From: Algoriella xinjiangensis
GTDB lineage: Bacteria; Bacteroidota; Bacteroidia; Flavobacteriales; Weeksellaceae
Direction: 5' to 3'
Assembly (NCBI RefSeq): GCF_900115015.1
Contig: NZ_FOUZ01000004.1
Span: 124,001-188,000 of the forward strand
DNA: 64,000 nucleotides
In this document: positions 17,574 through 28,459 of the stretch, in pieces
Layout of the letters: every line of letters begins with the position of its first letter
How positions within the stretch are numbered: position 1 is the stretch's first letter
The notes under the pieces: model-generated
The model's input: the letters and a program-made list of their open reading frames with translations, nothing else
What the model was told of the DNA's origin: nothing
Database searches by the model: none
Position numbers and translations under genes: made by a program

Positions 17574-18083
17574 ATGATAAAATATCTTTTTACGCTTTTA
17601 TTTATACAATTTGGTTTTATATTAACGTTTGCTCAATCACAAGATAAAAAATGGGCTGAAGAGCATTTTGAAAATAAATATGTAGAACAAGAATATAAAA
17701 AATCTAAAAATAAGATAAAATATTTAAGCGAAAATTTTTACACATATAAAGAAGATACAATTTCAACAGAAGATAATGCAGTAATGAATATGTTAATTTC
17801 TAATAATTTATTATTTCCATTATATAACAACTCAGATAAAATTTCTCGTACTTATTTTTTTAGAAATTTAATAGAAATCAACTCTAATCTTCCAGAAAAT
17901 ATAAAAAGATTTAGTTTTTGGTTAAATTCTTCATGCATAAAAGATATAGATACTGTATGTCTAAACAATCCTAGGTTATACTATATCGAAATAAAAAGTA
18001 CACTTTTAAATCATGATAATTTATCAGAGTTTTACAAAAATTCAAAACTAACCTACTTAGGTAAAGGAGGTATTATTCTATAA
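17574..18083 (+). CDS. Hypothetical secreted protein
   Basis: I do not recognise this 169-residue protein. It has a signal peptide (MIKYLF...LTFAQ, about 21 residues), a Lys/Glu-rich helical segment (about 24-60) and a C-terminal strand-rich part with two cysteines (SSCIKDIDTVC) that could form a disulfide. The stop is 10 bases before the serine hydrolase gene, so they are probably co-transcribed. The pair is more AT-rich than the genes before it. Confidence 0.6.
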   Translation: MIKYLFTLLFIQFGFILTFAQSQDKKWAEEHFENKYVEQEYKKSKNKIKYLSENFYTYKEDTISTEDNAVMNMLISNNLLFPLYNNSDKISRTYFFRNLIEINSNLPENIKRFSFWLNSSCIKDIDTVCLNNPRLYYIEIKSTLLNHDNLSEFYKNSKLTYLGKGGIIL

Positions 18084-18093
18084 AAAAATAAAA

Positions 18094-19110
18094 ATGTTCT
18101 ACATCAAACTAATATTATCAATTAGTATTTTTCTCTCAATTTTTATAAACGAAGGAAAAGCACAAACTAAGGAAATAAATCAAATTGATTCGATAATGAA
18201 ATACTCAAGTAAAACAGGTGTTTTTAATGGTAATGTTCTTGTTTCTAAAAATAATAAAATTATCTACGACAAATCATTTGGCTATACTGATGAGAAAAAA
18301 ATAAACAATTTAACAACAAATTACAGATTTAATATTGGTTCTATAACAAAAGAATTTAGTGCAGTTGCTCTAATGCAGTTAAAAGAAAAAGGTAAGTTAA
18401 AATTGAATGATACTGTATCAAAATTTTTACCAGAATTACCAAAATGGGCAAATAAAGTTACTATTAAAGATTTATTGCAATACTCAAGCGGAATACCAAA
18501 TGTTAATTGGAAAAGTATTAAAAACGACAAAGATTTGTATGATGGATTAATGCAAATTGACACCCTTGATTTTGAACCTGGAACAAACTATGATTATAAC
18601 AACAATAATATATTTTTAAGACAATTCATAATCGATAGAATAACTAAAATGCCTTATAAAGATTATGTAGAAAAATATATATTTAACACATGTAATCTAT
18701 CTTCTGCATTATTAACACCATTCCAAACTGAAGAAAATATTGCGAAAGGATACAATGCAACTTTAGTACAAGACAAACCTGATTTACCAATAACTGGAGG
18801 TACTTACATCACAACTTCGGATTTATTAAAATGGTCAAGCTGTCTATACAATAAAAAGGTAATTAACAAAAAATCAATTTATGAACTTGGACAACACTTT
18901 GCTTTACCAGAAACTCAATCTGCTTTAGGGCAAGCTAAATTTAGTAAAACGAAATTAATTCAACATATACATGATGGTAGAGCAGGAAATTATGAAGCAA
19001 TAATCTATTCGAATATTGAAAAAAAGTTTACAATAATTCTTTTAGACAATAATTATAATGGAAAAATTATTGAGATTTCAGAGGCAATCGCTATGATTCT
19101 AAATGATTAA
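18094..19110 (+). CDS. Secreted serine hydrolase, class C beta-lactamase / penicillin-binding-like
   Basis: The 338-residue protein has a signal peptide ending near residue 24 (GKAQ). The catalytic S-x-x-K is SITK at 83-86, the Y-x-N motif is YNN at 168-170 after the usual PGT, and a late HDG motif stands where these enzymes carry H-x-G. It is a periplasmic member of the COG1680 group, whose substrates range from peptidoglycan peptides to esters; resistance to beta-lactams should not be assumed. It is preceded by an unknown secreted protein. Confidence 0.82.
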   Translation: MFYIKLILSISIFLSIFINEGKAQTKEINQIDSIMKYSSKTGVFNGNVLVSKNNKIIYDKSFGYTDEKKINNLTTNYRFNIGSITKEFSAVALMQLKEKGKLKLNDTVSKFLPELPKWANKVTIKDLLQYSSGIPNVNWKSIKNDKDLYDGLMQIDTLDFEPGTNYDYNNNNIFLRQFIIDRITKMPYKDYVEKYIFNTCNLSSALLTPFQTEENIAKGYNATLVQDKPDLPITGGTYITTSDLLKWSSCLYNKKVINKKSIYELGQHFALPETQSALGQAKFSKTKLIQHIHDGRAGNYEAIIYSNIEKKFTIILLDNNYNGKIIEISEAIAMILND

Positions 19111-19129
19111 AAAATATAACTATTAAACA

Positions 19130-19165
19130 AAAAAAAGCAGTTCAATTACTTGAGCTGCTTTTTCT
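19130..19165. terminator. Bidirectional terminator between convergent genes
   Basis: AAAGCAGTTCAA and TTGAGCTGCTTT pair with one G-T wobble; there is an A-run before and a T-run after. Confidence 0.75.
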
Positions 19166-19184
19166 TTTAAATCAATCATAATAT

Positions 19185-20198
19185 TTAATGAGCGCTAGTA
19201 AAACGCTTTTCACTAACAAAGTGTAAGATTTTTTGGACGATTTTGGTATTTTTATAAAGGTTCCAATTCATTAATAGAACACTAAATAAAATTACGCCTA
19301 ATCCATAAATCTGTAAATGTGTTACCACATCATCCGAAAAGAAATAACTTAATGCAACGGCCACAATTGGGTTAACGTAGGCATAAGTAGAAACTTCTAC
19401 AGCGGGACGAACTTGCAATAACCAAACATACGAACCGAAGGCTAAAATAGAGCCAAACGTTGTAAGATAAGCCATAGATAACCAATCTTCGGTTGTTACG
19501 TTACTCAATTCAAATCGAGCATATTCGCCATTTAACATTGCAACGGTATTAAACAAAACGCCAGCAGTTATCATTTGCCAAGCTGTTTTAACCATAATGT
19601 GTAAATCTTGTTTTGGTTTTACAACATCCTTTTTTTGCTTGTCTGAGATATGTTTAGAATATAAAGAGCCCAATGTCCAAGCAATGGCACAAATAATCAA
19701 AACAATCATTCCTATTGTATTCAAAAATTGTTGTTCTGGATTTACATGCGTAGAAGTTGTTTGTTCGTAAAACAACATCAAAACACCTAAAAATCCTAAA
19801 ATAACACCTAAAATAGTAGGCAAACTAGAGAAATTTTGTTTCCATTTCGGTTTATCTAAAACGATAAACCATATAGCTGCCGAAGCTGCCATAATAGCGA
19901 CAATTCCGCTTGGTAAAAATTGTTCGGACCAAATAATACCAGCCATATCAATAAACAAAAGCATAAAACCTGTAAACATACATTGTTTTACAATCTGTTT
20001 ATTCCACAACTTGTAACCTCTCATTTTACAATATCCCATTAATAAAGTACTCGCCGCGATAAAACGAAACGAACCTAAAATAAACGGGCTAAATCCATGT
20101 AAAGCTTTGTCTATAAAAAAATAAGTTGATCCCCAAACTACATAAACCACGAAATAAGCTAGTATAATTAGCATTTTACTTGGTTGACTTCCTTTCAT
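19185..20198 (-). CDS. EamA/DMT-superfamily drug/metabolite exporter
   Basis: The 337-residue membrane protein has about ten hydrophobic helices in two EamA repeats, with the repeat signature VVWGSTYFFIDKAL at the N-terminus and GSILAFGSYVWLLQ and YAYVNPIVAVALSYFF in the second half. Such proteins export amino acids or other small molecules. The gene follows an Lrp/AsnC regulator by 16 bases on the same strand; that pairing suggests an amino-acid exporter induced by its substrate, which is inference. Confidence 0.82.
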   Translation of the reverse strand: MKGSQPSKMLIILAYFVVYVVWGSTYFFIDKALHGFSPFILGSFRFIAASTLLMGYCKMRGYKLWNKQIVKQCMFTGFMLLFIDMAGIIWSEQFLPSGIVAIMAASAAIWFIVLDKPKWKQNFSSLPTILGVILGFLGVLMLFYEQTTSTHVNPEQQFLNTIGMIVLIICAIAWTLGSLYSKHISDKQKKDVVKPKQDLHIMVKTAWQMITAGVLFNTVAMLNGEYARFELSNVTTEDWLSMAYLTTFGSILAFGSYVWLLQVRPAVEVSTYAYVNPIVAVALSYFFSDDVVTHLQIYGLGVILFSVLLMNWNLYKNTKIVQKILHFVSEKRFTSAH

Positions 20199-20214
20199 TG
20201 CAATCTAAATTTTA

Positions 20215-20691
20215 TTAAACCGTTGGTATAACGATATTCTGTTCTTCTTTTATGGTTTGTAGTACAATTGTTGTTCGTGTAGATGTAATTCCGCCAATTT
20301 TACTTAGATGTTGTCTCATTAGCTCTACCAAACCTTCAGAATCGCTTGTTCTAACTTTTATCAAATAACCGTCTTCACCAGCAATATCATGAACTTCTAA
20401 AACTTCTGGAATTTCTGCTAATTGTCTTCCTACGGTTTCGTCGCCAATAATATCTATCGTTTTTATAAAAATGAACGAAAGTAATTTTTGTCCAACTGCA
20501 ACAGGATTTATTTTGGCATGATAAGCAATAATCACATTTTTGTTTTCAAGCTTTTTTACGCGTTCTAAAATTCCTGAAGGTGCCATTCCCAATTCTCTTG
20601 CGATATCTGCATTATTAATACGTGCATTATCTTGCATTAATCGCATGATTTTCAAATCGGTAGCATCTAAATTGTATTCTATCTTTTCCAT
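20215..20691 (-). CDS. Lrp/AsnC-family transcriptional regulator
   Basis: From ATG 20691 the protein has 158 residues, the normal size. The helix-turn-helix is NADIARELGMAPSGILERVKKLE (written here as a region at about residues 28-50), after the start MEKIEYNLDATDLKIM. The C-terminal part (about 70-150) is the ligand-binding RAM domain with VLEVHDIAGEDGYLIKV. A TTG 51 bases upstream would add residues encoded by the inverted-repeat operator, so ATG 20691 is preferred. It probably controls itself and the downstream DMT exporter in response to an amino acid. Confidence 0.9.
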   Translation of the reverse strand: MEKIEYNLDATDLKIMRLMQDNARINNADIARELGMAPSGILERVKKLENKNVIIAYHAKINPVAVGQKLLSFIFIKTIDIIGDETVGRQLAEIPEVLEVHDIAGEDGYLIKVRTSDSEGLVELMRQHLSKIGGITSTRTTIVLQTIKEEQNIVIPTV

Positions 20692-20711
20692 TTCGAGTGC
20701 AAAATTAGGTG

Positions 20712-20794
20712 TTTTTGAATAATATTCAAAATAATTATTCAAAAATGTACATTATTCGTGATATGTTTTTTATTTACTAATAATATTCAAAAAA
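20712..20794. promoter_or_regulatory. Cluster of TATTCAAAA half-sites and inverted repeat before the Lrp-like gene
   Basis: TTTTTGAATAAT (20712-20723) and ATTATTCAAAAA (20734-20745) are perfect inverted repeats centred 38 bases before the ATG. Additional AATATTCAAA copies are at 20721-20730 and about 20783-20792. Repeated half-sites with roughly helical spacing fit an Lrp-family autoregulatory operator; binding by this protein is inferred. Confidence 0.5.
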
Positions 20795-20829
20795 TATGAT
20801 TTGATATGATCAGTATCTACAAAATAAAA

Positions 20830-20853
20830 AAAGCTGCCCAAAAATGGACAGCT
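20830..20853 (-). terminator. Hairpin terminator after rpsA
   Basis: AAGCTG-CCCA and TGGA-CAGCTT pair with one mismatch; the minus strand continues into T residues. Confidence 0.6.
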
Positions 20854-20882
20854 TATTATTTTAAAAAATTTCGGTTAGAGAA

Positions 20883-22715
20883 TTAGTTTCCTCCTTCTTC
20901 CATTTTCTTTTTCAATTCTGCTAATGAATCGATATCTCCTAAAGTAGAAGTTTCGATTGTGTTATTAGAGTTATTGTTGTTGTTATTATTGTTGTTTGAT
21001 TTCTCAATCTTAACATCTTCCTCACGGAAAGTTGATGTATGAGAAACTACTACACGACGGAATTCTTTGTTGAATTCGATCACTTTGAAAGAAGTTTCTT
21101 CTCCTTTCTTAACACGAGAACCATCTTCTTTCTCTAAAGTACGAGCTGGAGCGAAAGCTTCAACATCAGCATCTTCAAATTGGATTGTAGCTCCTTTGTC
21201 AAATACGTCAACAGCAGTACCTGTATGAGTTGTTCCTACAGCGTATTTACCTTCGTATTGATCCCAAGGATTATCAGTTAATTGTTTGTGACCTAAAGAC
21301 AAACGACGAGCTTCTACGTCTAATTCTAAAACTACTACGTCTAAGATATCATCAACCGCACAGAATTCTGATGGGTGTTTGATTTTCTTAGTCCAAGATA
21401 AGTCAGAAATGTAGATTAATCCGTCAACACCTTCTTCTAATTCTACGAATACACCGAAGTTTGTGAAATTACGAACTTTACCTTTGTGAGTAGAACCTAC
21501 AGGGTATTTAGTTGTAATATCAGTCCAAGGATCTGGAGTTAATTGTTTGATACCTAAAGACATTTTTCTTTCTTCTCTGTCTAAAGTTAAAACTACTGCT
21601 TCTACTTCATCACCAACTTTTACGAAATCTTGAGCAGAACGTAAGTGAGTTGACCATGACATTTCAGAAACGTGGATTAAGCCTTCAACACCTGGAGCAA
21701 CCTCTACGAATGCACCGTAATCAGCTAAAACAACTACTTTACCTTTTACTTTATCACCAACTTTTAAGTCAGCATTTAAAGCATCCCATGGATGAGCTTC
21801 TAATTGTTTAATACCTAATTGGATACGAGATTTATCTTCGTCGAAATCTAAGATTACAACGTTAATTTTTTGTCCATCTTCTAAAATCTCAGAAGGGTGG
21901 TTGATACGAGACCAAGATAAGTCAGTAATGTGGATTAAACCGTCAACACCTCCTAAGTCTACGAATACACCGTAAGATGTGATGTTTTTAACTTCACCTT
22001 CTAATACTTGTCCTTTCTCTAATTGAGCAACGATTTCTTTCTTTTGAACTTCAATATCTGCCTCGATTAACGCTTTGTGAGAAACTACTACGTTTTTAAA
22101 TTCTGGGTTGATTTTAACAACTTTGAATTCCATAGTTTTTCCTACGAATTGTTCGTAATCACGGATTGGTTTAACATCGATTTGAGAACCTGGTAAGAAA
22201 GCTTCGATTCCAAATACGTCAACAATCATACCTCCTTTCGTACGAGCTTTGATGTAACCGTTAACAATTTCTTGAGAATCATGTGCTTTATTAACAGCAT
22301 CCCAAGCGTTTAATGTACGCGCTTTTTTGTGAGATAAGATTAATTGACCGTTTTTGTCTTCACGTTGGTCAACCATTACCTCAACTATATCACCAACTTT
22401 TAAATCTTGGTTATAACGGAATTCGTTTAATGAAATTACACCTTCTGATTTGAAGTTGATATCAACGATAGCTTCTTTATCAGTAATACGTACAACTTGT
22501 CCTTTGAAAACTTCATTTTCATGTAGTTCTTCTAAAGTTGTGTCATACATTTGCTCTAATTCAGCTTTCTCTTTACGATCAGCTTCATTTAATCCTGATT
22601 CGAAAGATTCCCAATCAAAAGATTCTGGTGCTACGTTTTCGTTAGCAGACGCATCTACTACAGGAGCATTAAGAATTACTTCTTGTACTTCCTCTTGTTT
22701 TGTTTCTTTAGACAT
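20883..22715 (-). CDS. rpsA: 30S ribosomal protein S1
   Basis: S1 binds mRNA on the small subunit and aids initiation. The 610 residues hold an acidic N-terminal extension (about 1-60) and six S1 RNA-binding repeats, the later ones sharing patterns such as YGVFVDLGGVDGLIHITDLSW, YGAFVEVAPGVEGLIHVSEM and FGVFVELEEGVDGLIYISDL (each repeat about 85 residues). The tail after the last repeat contains a run of nine Asn encoded by AAC/AAT triplets, then a charged end. Two promoter elements lie upstream, as expected for a highly expressed gene. Confidence 0.95.
   Translation of the reverse strand: MSKETKQEEVQEVILNAPVVDASANENVAPESFDWESFESGLNEADRKEKAELEQMYDTTLEELHENEVFKGQVVRITDKEAIVDINFKSEGVISLNEFRYNQDLKVGDIVEVMVDQREDKNGQLILSHKKARTLNAWDAVNKAHDSQEIVNGYIKARTKGGMIVDVFGIEAFLPGSQIDVKPIRDYEQFVGKTMEFKVVKINPEFKNVVVSHKALIEADIEVQKKEIVAQLEKGQVLEGEVKNITSYGVFVDLGGVDGLIHITDLSWSRINHPSEILEDGQKINVVILDFDEDKSRIQLGIKQLEAHPWDALNADLKVGDKVKGKVVVLADYGAFVEVAPGVEGLIHVSEMSWSTHLRSAQDFVKVGDEVEAVVLTLDREERKMSLGIKQLTPDPWTDITTKYPVGSTHKGKVRNFTNFGVFVELEEGVDGLIYISDLSWTKKIKHPSEFCAVDDILDVVVLELDVEARRLSLGHKQLTDNPWDQYEGKYAVGTTHTGTAVDVFDKGATIQFEDADVEAFAPARTLEKEDGSRVKKGEETSFKVIEFNKEFRRVVVSHTSTFREEDVKIEKSNNNNNNNNNSNNTIETSTLGDIDSLAELKKKMEEGGN
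20955..21000 (-). repeat. Asn-coding AAC/AAT triplet tract in rpsA
   Basis: The tract encodes two Asn runs interrupted by Ser in the disordered tail of S1. Triplet slippage would change length without breaking the frame. Confidence 0.7.
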
Positions 22716-22765
22716 TTTCTAAAAATTTGTATCTCTATCAAATTTATTCTGGAATCATCAAAATG

Positions 22766-22773
22766 CAAATATA
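22766..22773 (-). promoter_or_regulatory. Proximal -7 element TATATTTG of rpsA
   Basis: It matches TAnnTTTG 50 bases before the rpsA start; no -33 TTTG is seen. Confidence 0.45.
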
Positions 22774-22834
22774 TGATGGAGAGTTGTTTAACTTAATAAT
22801 TAATCGCTTGATTCCTAAACCATTTTAGCGAGTG

Positions 22835-22842
22835 CAAATATA
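22835..22842 (-). promoter_or_regulatory. Distal -7 element TATATTTG of rpsA
   Basis: A second exact TAnnTTTG match lies 69 bases further upstream, suggesting tandem promoters. The 255-base gap between rpsA and the kinase gene holds nothing else I can identify. Confidence 0.4.
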
Positions 22843-22970
22843 TAAATAATATTTAATTATTTGGCATCTTTTTAGCTTTAACATCAAGAAATCAAATATA
22901 TTATAACAGATTTATTCAAAAAATCTCTTTCGTTTATTTGTAACTTGTCATCAACTCCAATTTATATTTT

Positions 22971-24602
22971 ATGGATAGTTTAAAAAAACTAAAACGATTT
23001 TCTAAAATAGTAAGTGTCTTATCCAAATATGGTTTCGAAGAAATTTTATCTCGCGGAAGCGATTTTTTACACAACGAACCAACAAACGAAATTTTTAACG
23101 CCAATTTTAATCAACGATTTAGATTAGTTTTAGAAGAATTAGGACCAACTTACATCAAATTTGGGCAATTATTAAGCAACCGAAAAGATTTGGTTCCCGA
23201 AGCTTTGATCGAAGAATTAAAAAAATTACAAGACAATGTACCGCCCGAAGAAATAGACATTAGACAAAAAATAAAAGATGAATTTGACATAAATCCTGAC
23301 GAACATTTTTTAACAATAGACGAACTTCCTTTTGCCGCAGCAAGTATTTCGCAAGTTTACCGCGCAACTTTATTAAATGGCGAAGAAGTTATTTTTAAAG
23401 TAAAACGTTCTAATATTCAGAAAATCATCGAATCTGATTTAGCGCTGATTCGCGACATTATTCATTTTCTAGAAAAAAAATACGAAAAACTTCAAAAATT
23501 ATTTGTTTCCGAAATCGAGAAATCATTTGAAAACTCAATCATAAAAGAACTTTCACTAACAAACGAATTACAAAACATAGAACGTTTCAGAAAAAATTTT
23601 GAAAATAGTAAAGATGTTTATGTCCCAAAAACTTATCCAGATTACTCGAACAATAATTTTCTTTGCATGGAATTTATTGATGGATACAAAGTAAATGACG
23701 TCGAAAAATTGCAAGAATTAGGTTTAGATCCTAAAAAAATTGTGCAAAAAGGTTTTGATATTTATTTGAAACAATTGTTAGAAGATGGATTTTTTCATGC
23801 AGATCCTCATCCCGGAAATATTTTTATTCTAAAAGATGGACGCACTGTTTTTATTGATTTTGGATCGATGGGAATTTTAGCAATTAATGAAAAAGAAGCT
23901 TTAGAAAATGTTGTGATTGATTTTGGACTCAAAAATCCAAAACGAATTGTTCGCTCGCTCAAAAAAATGGCGATAAAACATTTTATCGACAACGAAAAAC
24001 AGTTGGAACGTGATATTGCAGATATTTTTGATTACTTAGAATATAATACAGTTGACACAATTGAAGTACAAGTTATCATCAAAAAATTTAATCATATACT
24101 ACATAACAACCATGTTTTGTTGCCCGAATATGTGTACATTTTGATGCGCGGAATTGCGCTGATAGAAGGTATTGGACAACAATTACACGCTGATCTTAAT
24201 GTACAACGATCTATGCGTCCGTATGCGATAAAATTGGCGCGCCAAAAATTTCATCCAAAATATTTGAGTAAAAAAGCAATTGATAATCTGAAAGATGTTC
24301 AAGATTTAATTAATGATTTGCCAGAAGATACGTTGAAGTTAATTGAGAAAATAAATCATGATAAATTAGCCATGAATTTTAAAATCAATGAAATTGATCA
24401 TATCGAAAAGTTAATGAAAGACAGTATTAATAAACTGGTTTTAGCCATTCTTACTTTAGCTTTCGGAATTGGAGCAAGTATGTTGGCAAATACAAATGTT
24501 CGCCCAATGATTTTAGATATGCCACTACTTTCGTGGGTGGGCTATTTACTTTCTGTTTTTACTGCTGGTTGTATTATAATATTAGTTTTTAGAAAGAAAT
24601 AA
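22971..24602 (+). CDS. ABC1/UbiB-family atypical kinase (AarF)
   Basis: The 543-residue protein has the UbiB family marks: the K-x-G-Q motif region with YIKFGQLLSNRKDLVP, an Ala-rich loop AAASISQVYRA replacing the glycine loop, VIFKVKR with the conserved lysine, FHADPHPGNIFI and the metal-binding DFGSMG. Two hydrophobic segments at the C-terminus anchor it in the inner membrane. Relatives support quinone biosynthesis or lipid trafficking. It is a single gene, divergent from rpsA and convergent with ompA. Confidence 0.88.
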   Translation: MDSLKKLKRFSKIVSVLSKYGFEEILSRGSDFLHNEPTNEIFNANFNQRFRLVLEELGPTYIKFGQLLSNRKDLVPEALIEELKKLQDNVPPEEIDIRQKIKDEFDINPDEHFLTIDELPFAAASISQVYRATLLNGEEVIFKVKRSNIQKIIESDLALIRDIIHFLEKKYEKLQKLFVSEIEKSFENSIIKELSLTNELQNIERFRKNFENSKDVYVPKTYPDYSNNNFLCMEFIDGYKVNDVEKLQELGLDPKKIVQKGFDIYLKQLLEDGFFHADPHPGNIFILKDGRTVFIDFGSMGILAINEKEALENVVIDFGLKNPKRIVRSLKKMAIKHFIDNEKQLERDIADIFDYLEYNTVDTIEVQVIIKKFNHILHNNHVLLPEYVYILMRGIALIEGIGQQLHADLNVQRSMRPYAIKLARQKFHPKYLSKKAIDNLKDVQDLINDLPEDTLKLIEKINHDKLAMNFKINEIDHIEKLMKDSINKLVLAILTLAFGIGASMLANTNVRPMILDMPLLSWVGYLLSVFTAGCIIILVFRKK

Positions 24603-24624
24603 TTATAAATTATACCAAAATAAA

Positions 24625-24650
24625 AAAGCCACCTCAATGAGGTGGCTATT
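24625..24650. terminator. Bidirectional terminator between UbiB-like gene and ompA
   Basis: AGCCACCTCA and TGAGGTGGCT form a GC-rich perfect 10-base stem with a one-base loop, flanked by A- and T-runs. Confidence 0.85.
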
Positions 24651-24674
24651 TTTGTATATTATCGTTTTAAAGAA

Positions 24675-26162
24675 TTATTTTTTCTTTTTGATAACTTTAG
24701 TTTCTGTAACTACCGCTGTTCTAGGTAATACTTCAACACGTCTGTTTCTTTGGTAACACTCTTCTGTGTTTTCAGTACATAACAATTGTGTTTTTCCTAA
24801 ACCACGAGCAGTTAAACGAGCTTTATCAACTCCACCTCTTTCAGCTAAAATATTAACTAATGCTTGAGCACGTTTTAAAGATAATGTTTTGTTGTAAGCA
24901 TCTTTACCTCTTTGATCAGCATGTCCGTCAATGTAGAAGTTTTTCGCTTTTAAATCATCAGAATTTAAAATTTGAGCAGCTACACGTACATCTTCATAAG
25001 AAGAAGGAACAATTTTATCAGAGTTATATTCGAATAAAATGTTAGATAAACGTTTTGCTACGTGAACTTCTGTCCATGGACATCCGTTGTTTTCTTTTGG
25101 TCCTTTAACTGTTGGACAAGCATCATCTTTATCTGGAATACCGTCTCCGTCTGTATCTGGACATCCATTAAACTCAGCTAAACCAAATTCTGTTGGACAT
25201 TCATCATCTTTATCTAAGATTCCATCACCATCTGTATCTGGCCAAGGACATCCATTATTTTCTACTGGACCTGCAACTGTAGGACAAGCATCATCTTTAT
25301 CTGGAACACCATCACCATCTGTATCTGGACAACCTTGGAATTCAGCTAAACCAAATTCTGTTGGACAAGCATCATCTTTATCAAAGATTCCATCACCATC
25401 TGTATCTGGACATCCATTTGTAGCTGGATCTCCTGTAGCAATACCTGGAGTATCTGGACATGCATCTTCGTCATCTGCAATACCATCGTTATCTCTATCT
25501 TGTTTTCCGAAACGGAAAGTTACACCAACTGTGTGTTGAAAGAAGTCAAAATAATTGTTTCCTCCATAAGCTGGTAACCAGTTATAATCAGAAGCAACGT
25601 TTAAACCGAAGTTTTTAGTAAACCAAAAGTTAACCCCTGCTCCTGCAGAAATTGTAAAATGATTTTTTTCTAAATCTTCAACTTCTGTTAATTGGTAAGT
25701 TCCTCCATTTTCGTTACCGTAGTAAGCTGTTAATGGGAAAGCTAATCCTGTGTAATCATATCTGTGGTAGTTAGCACCAACACGTACGTATGGATCAAAC
25801 CAAGAATCCTCACCTAAAATGTAACCATTAGCTAATTTATAACGTAATCCTAAACCAGCGTTGATGAATAATTCATCTTTAATAGCTAATCTGTTGTTAT
25901 CAACTTCACCAACAGAAGCAGTTAAATCAACATCAAAAGATCTGTTTAAGTTACGGATGATAGATAATTTAGATAACGGTGGAACGATATCCCAATTATC
26001 TGTTTTAAAATACTGGTTAAATGGACCAGTCGCCGAGTTGTGATCAACTGCGTGAGCACCAACTGTAATTGCCCAAGGATTCTTAGAATTTTGAGCATCA
26101 ACAAAAGAGTTACCCGCTAGGAATAACACTACTGCAGACAATAATAGATTAAACTTTTTCAT
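24675..26162 (-). CDS. OmpA-family outer-membrane protein with thrombospondin type 3 repeats
   Basis: From the ATG at 26162 the protein has 495 residues and a signal peptide ending in SFVDAQ. An N-terminal beta-barrel (about 25-220, closing with HTVGVTFRFGK) is followed by several calcium-binding repeats (about 222-365) of the form DTDGDGIPDKDDACPT, each with Asp ladders and Cys. The C-terminal OmpA peptidoglycan-binding domain (about 370-480) has FEYNSDKIVPSS, IDGHADQRG and NRRVEV. It ties the outer membrane to the cell wall and is likely abundant. The ATG two codons upstream is an alternative start. Confidence 0.93.
   Translation of the reverse strand: MKKFNLLLSAVVLFLAGNSFVDAQNSKNPWAITVGAHAVDHNSATGPFNQYFKTDNWDIVPPLSKLSIIRNLNRSFDVDLTASVGEVDNNRLAIKDELFINAGLGLRYKLANGYILGEDSWFDPYVRVGANYHRYDYTGLAFPLTAYYGNENGGTYQLTEVEDLEKNHFTISAGAGVNFWFTKNFGLNVASDYNWLPAYGGNNYFDFFQHTVGVTFRFGKQDRDNDGIADDEDACPDTPGIATGDPATNGCPDTDGDGIFDKDDACPTEFGLAEFQGCPDTDGDGVPDKDDACPTVAGPVENNGCPWPDTDGDGILDKDDECPTEFGLAEFNGCPDTDGDGIPDKDDACPTVKGPKENNGCPWTEVHVAKRLSNILFEYNSDKIVPSSYEDVRVAAQILNSDDLKAKNFYIDGHADQRGKDAYNKTLSLKRAQALVNILAERGGVDKARLTARGLGKTQLLCTENTEECYQRNRRVEVLPRTAVVTETKVIKKKK
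25087..25512 (-). repeat. Tandem thrombospondin type 3 repeat coding region in ompA
   Basis: Repeating units of about 70-80 bases encode Asp-rich calcium-binding segments (DTDGDGI-DKDD-CPT). High similarity between units allows recombination between them, so repeat number may vary between strains. Confidence 0.75.
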
Positions 26163-26217
26163 TATCAAATATTTAGCGTTTTAAATATATTTAATTTTAT
26201 ACAATAATAAGACAAAT

Positions 26218-28359
<2,142 letters not shown>

Positions 28360-28384
28360 TTTCTTTTTAACATAGAAAATACCA

Positions 28385-28418
28385 AAATCCAGATTGTGCA
28401 AACAATCTGGATTTTTTT
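28385..28418 (+). terminator. Hairpin terminator after the ABC-F gene
   Basis: AAATCCAGATTGT and ACAATCTGGATTT pair perfectly around GCAA-like loop bases and are followed by a T-run. Confidence 0.85.
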
Positions 28419-28433
28419 ATACCCAAAAAAGAT

Positions 28434-28441
28434 TAACTTTG
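28434..28441 (+). promoter_or_regulatory. -7 element TAACTTTG for the LytS/LytTR operon
   Basis: It lies between the preceding terminator and ATG 28460. It makes the upstream in-frame start at 28394, which is inside the terminator, untenable. Confidence 0.5.
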
Positions 28442-28459
28442 ATTCGAATTTTAGCCATT

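Noticed and set aside
25087-25539. 150-residue Ser/Pro-rich repeat protein on the plus strand
   Set aside because: It is the antisense of the thrombospondin type 3 repeats of ompA; its periodicity mirrors that gene.
28394-28459. Longer N-terminus of the histidine kinase
   Set aside because: It would start inside the terminator of the ABC-F gene and before the promoter element.
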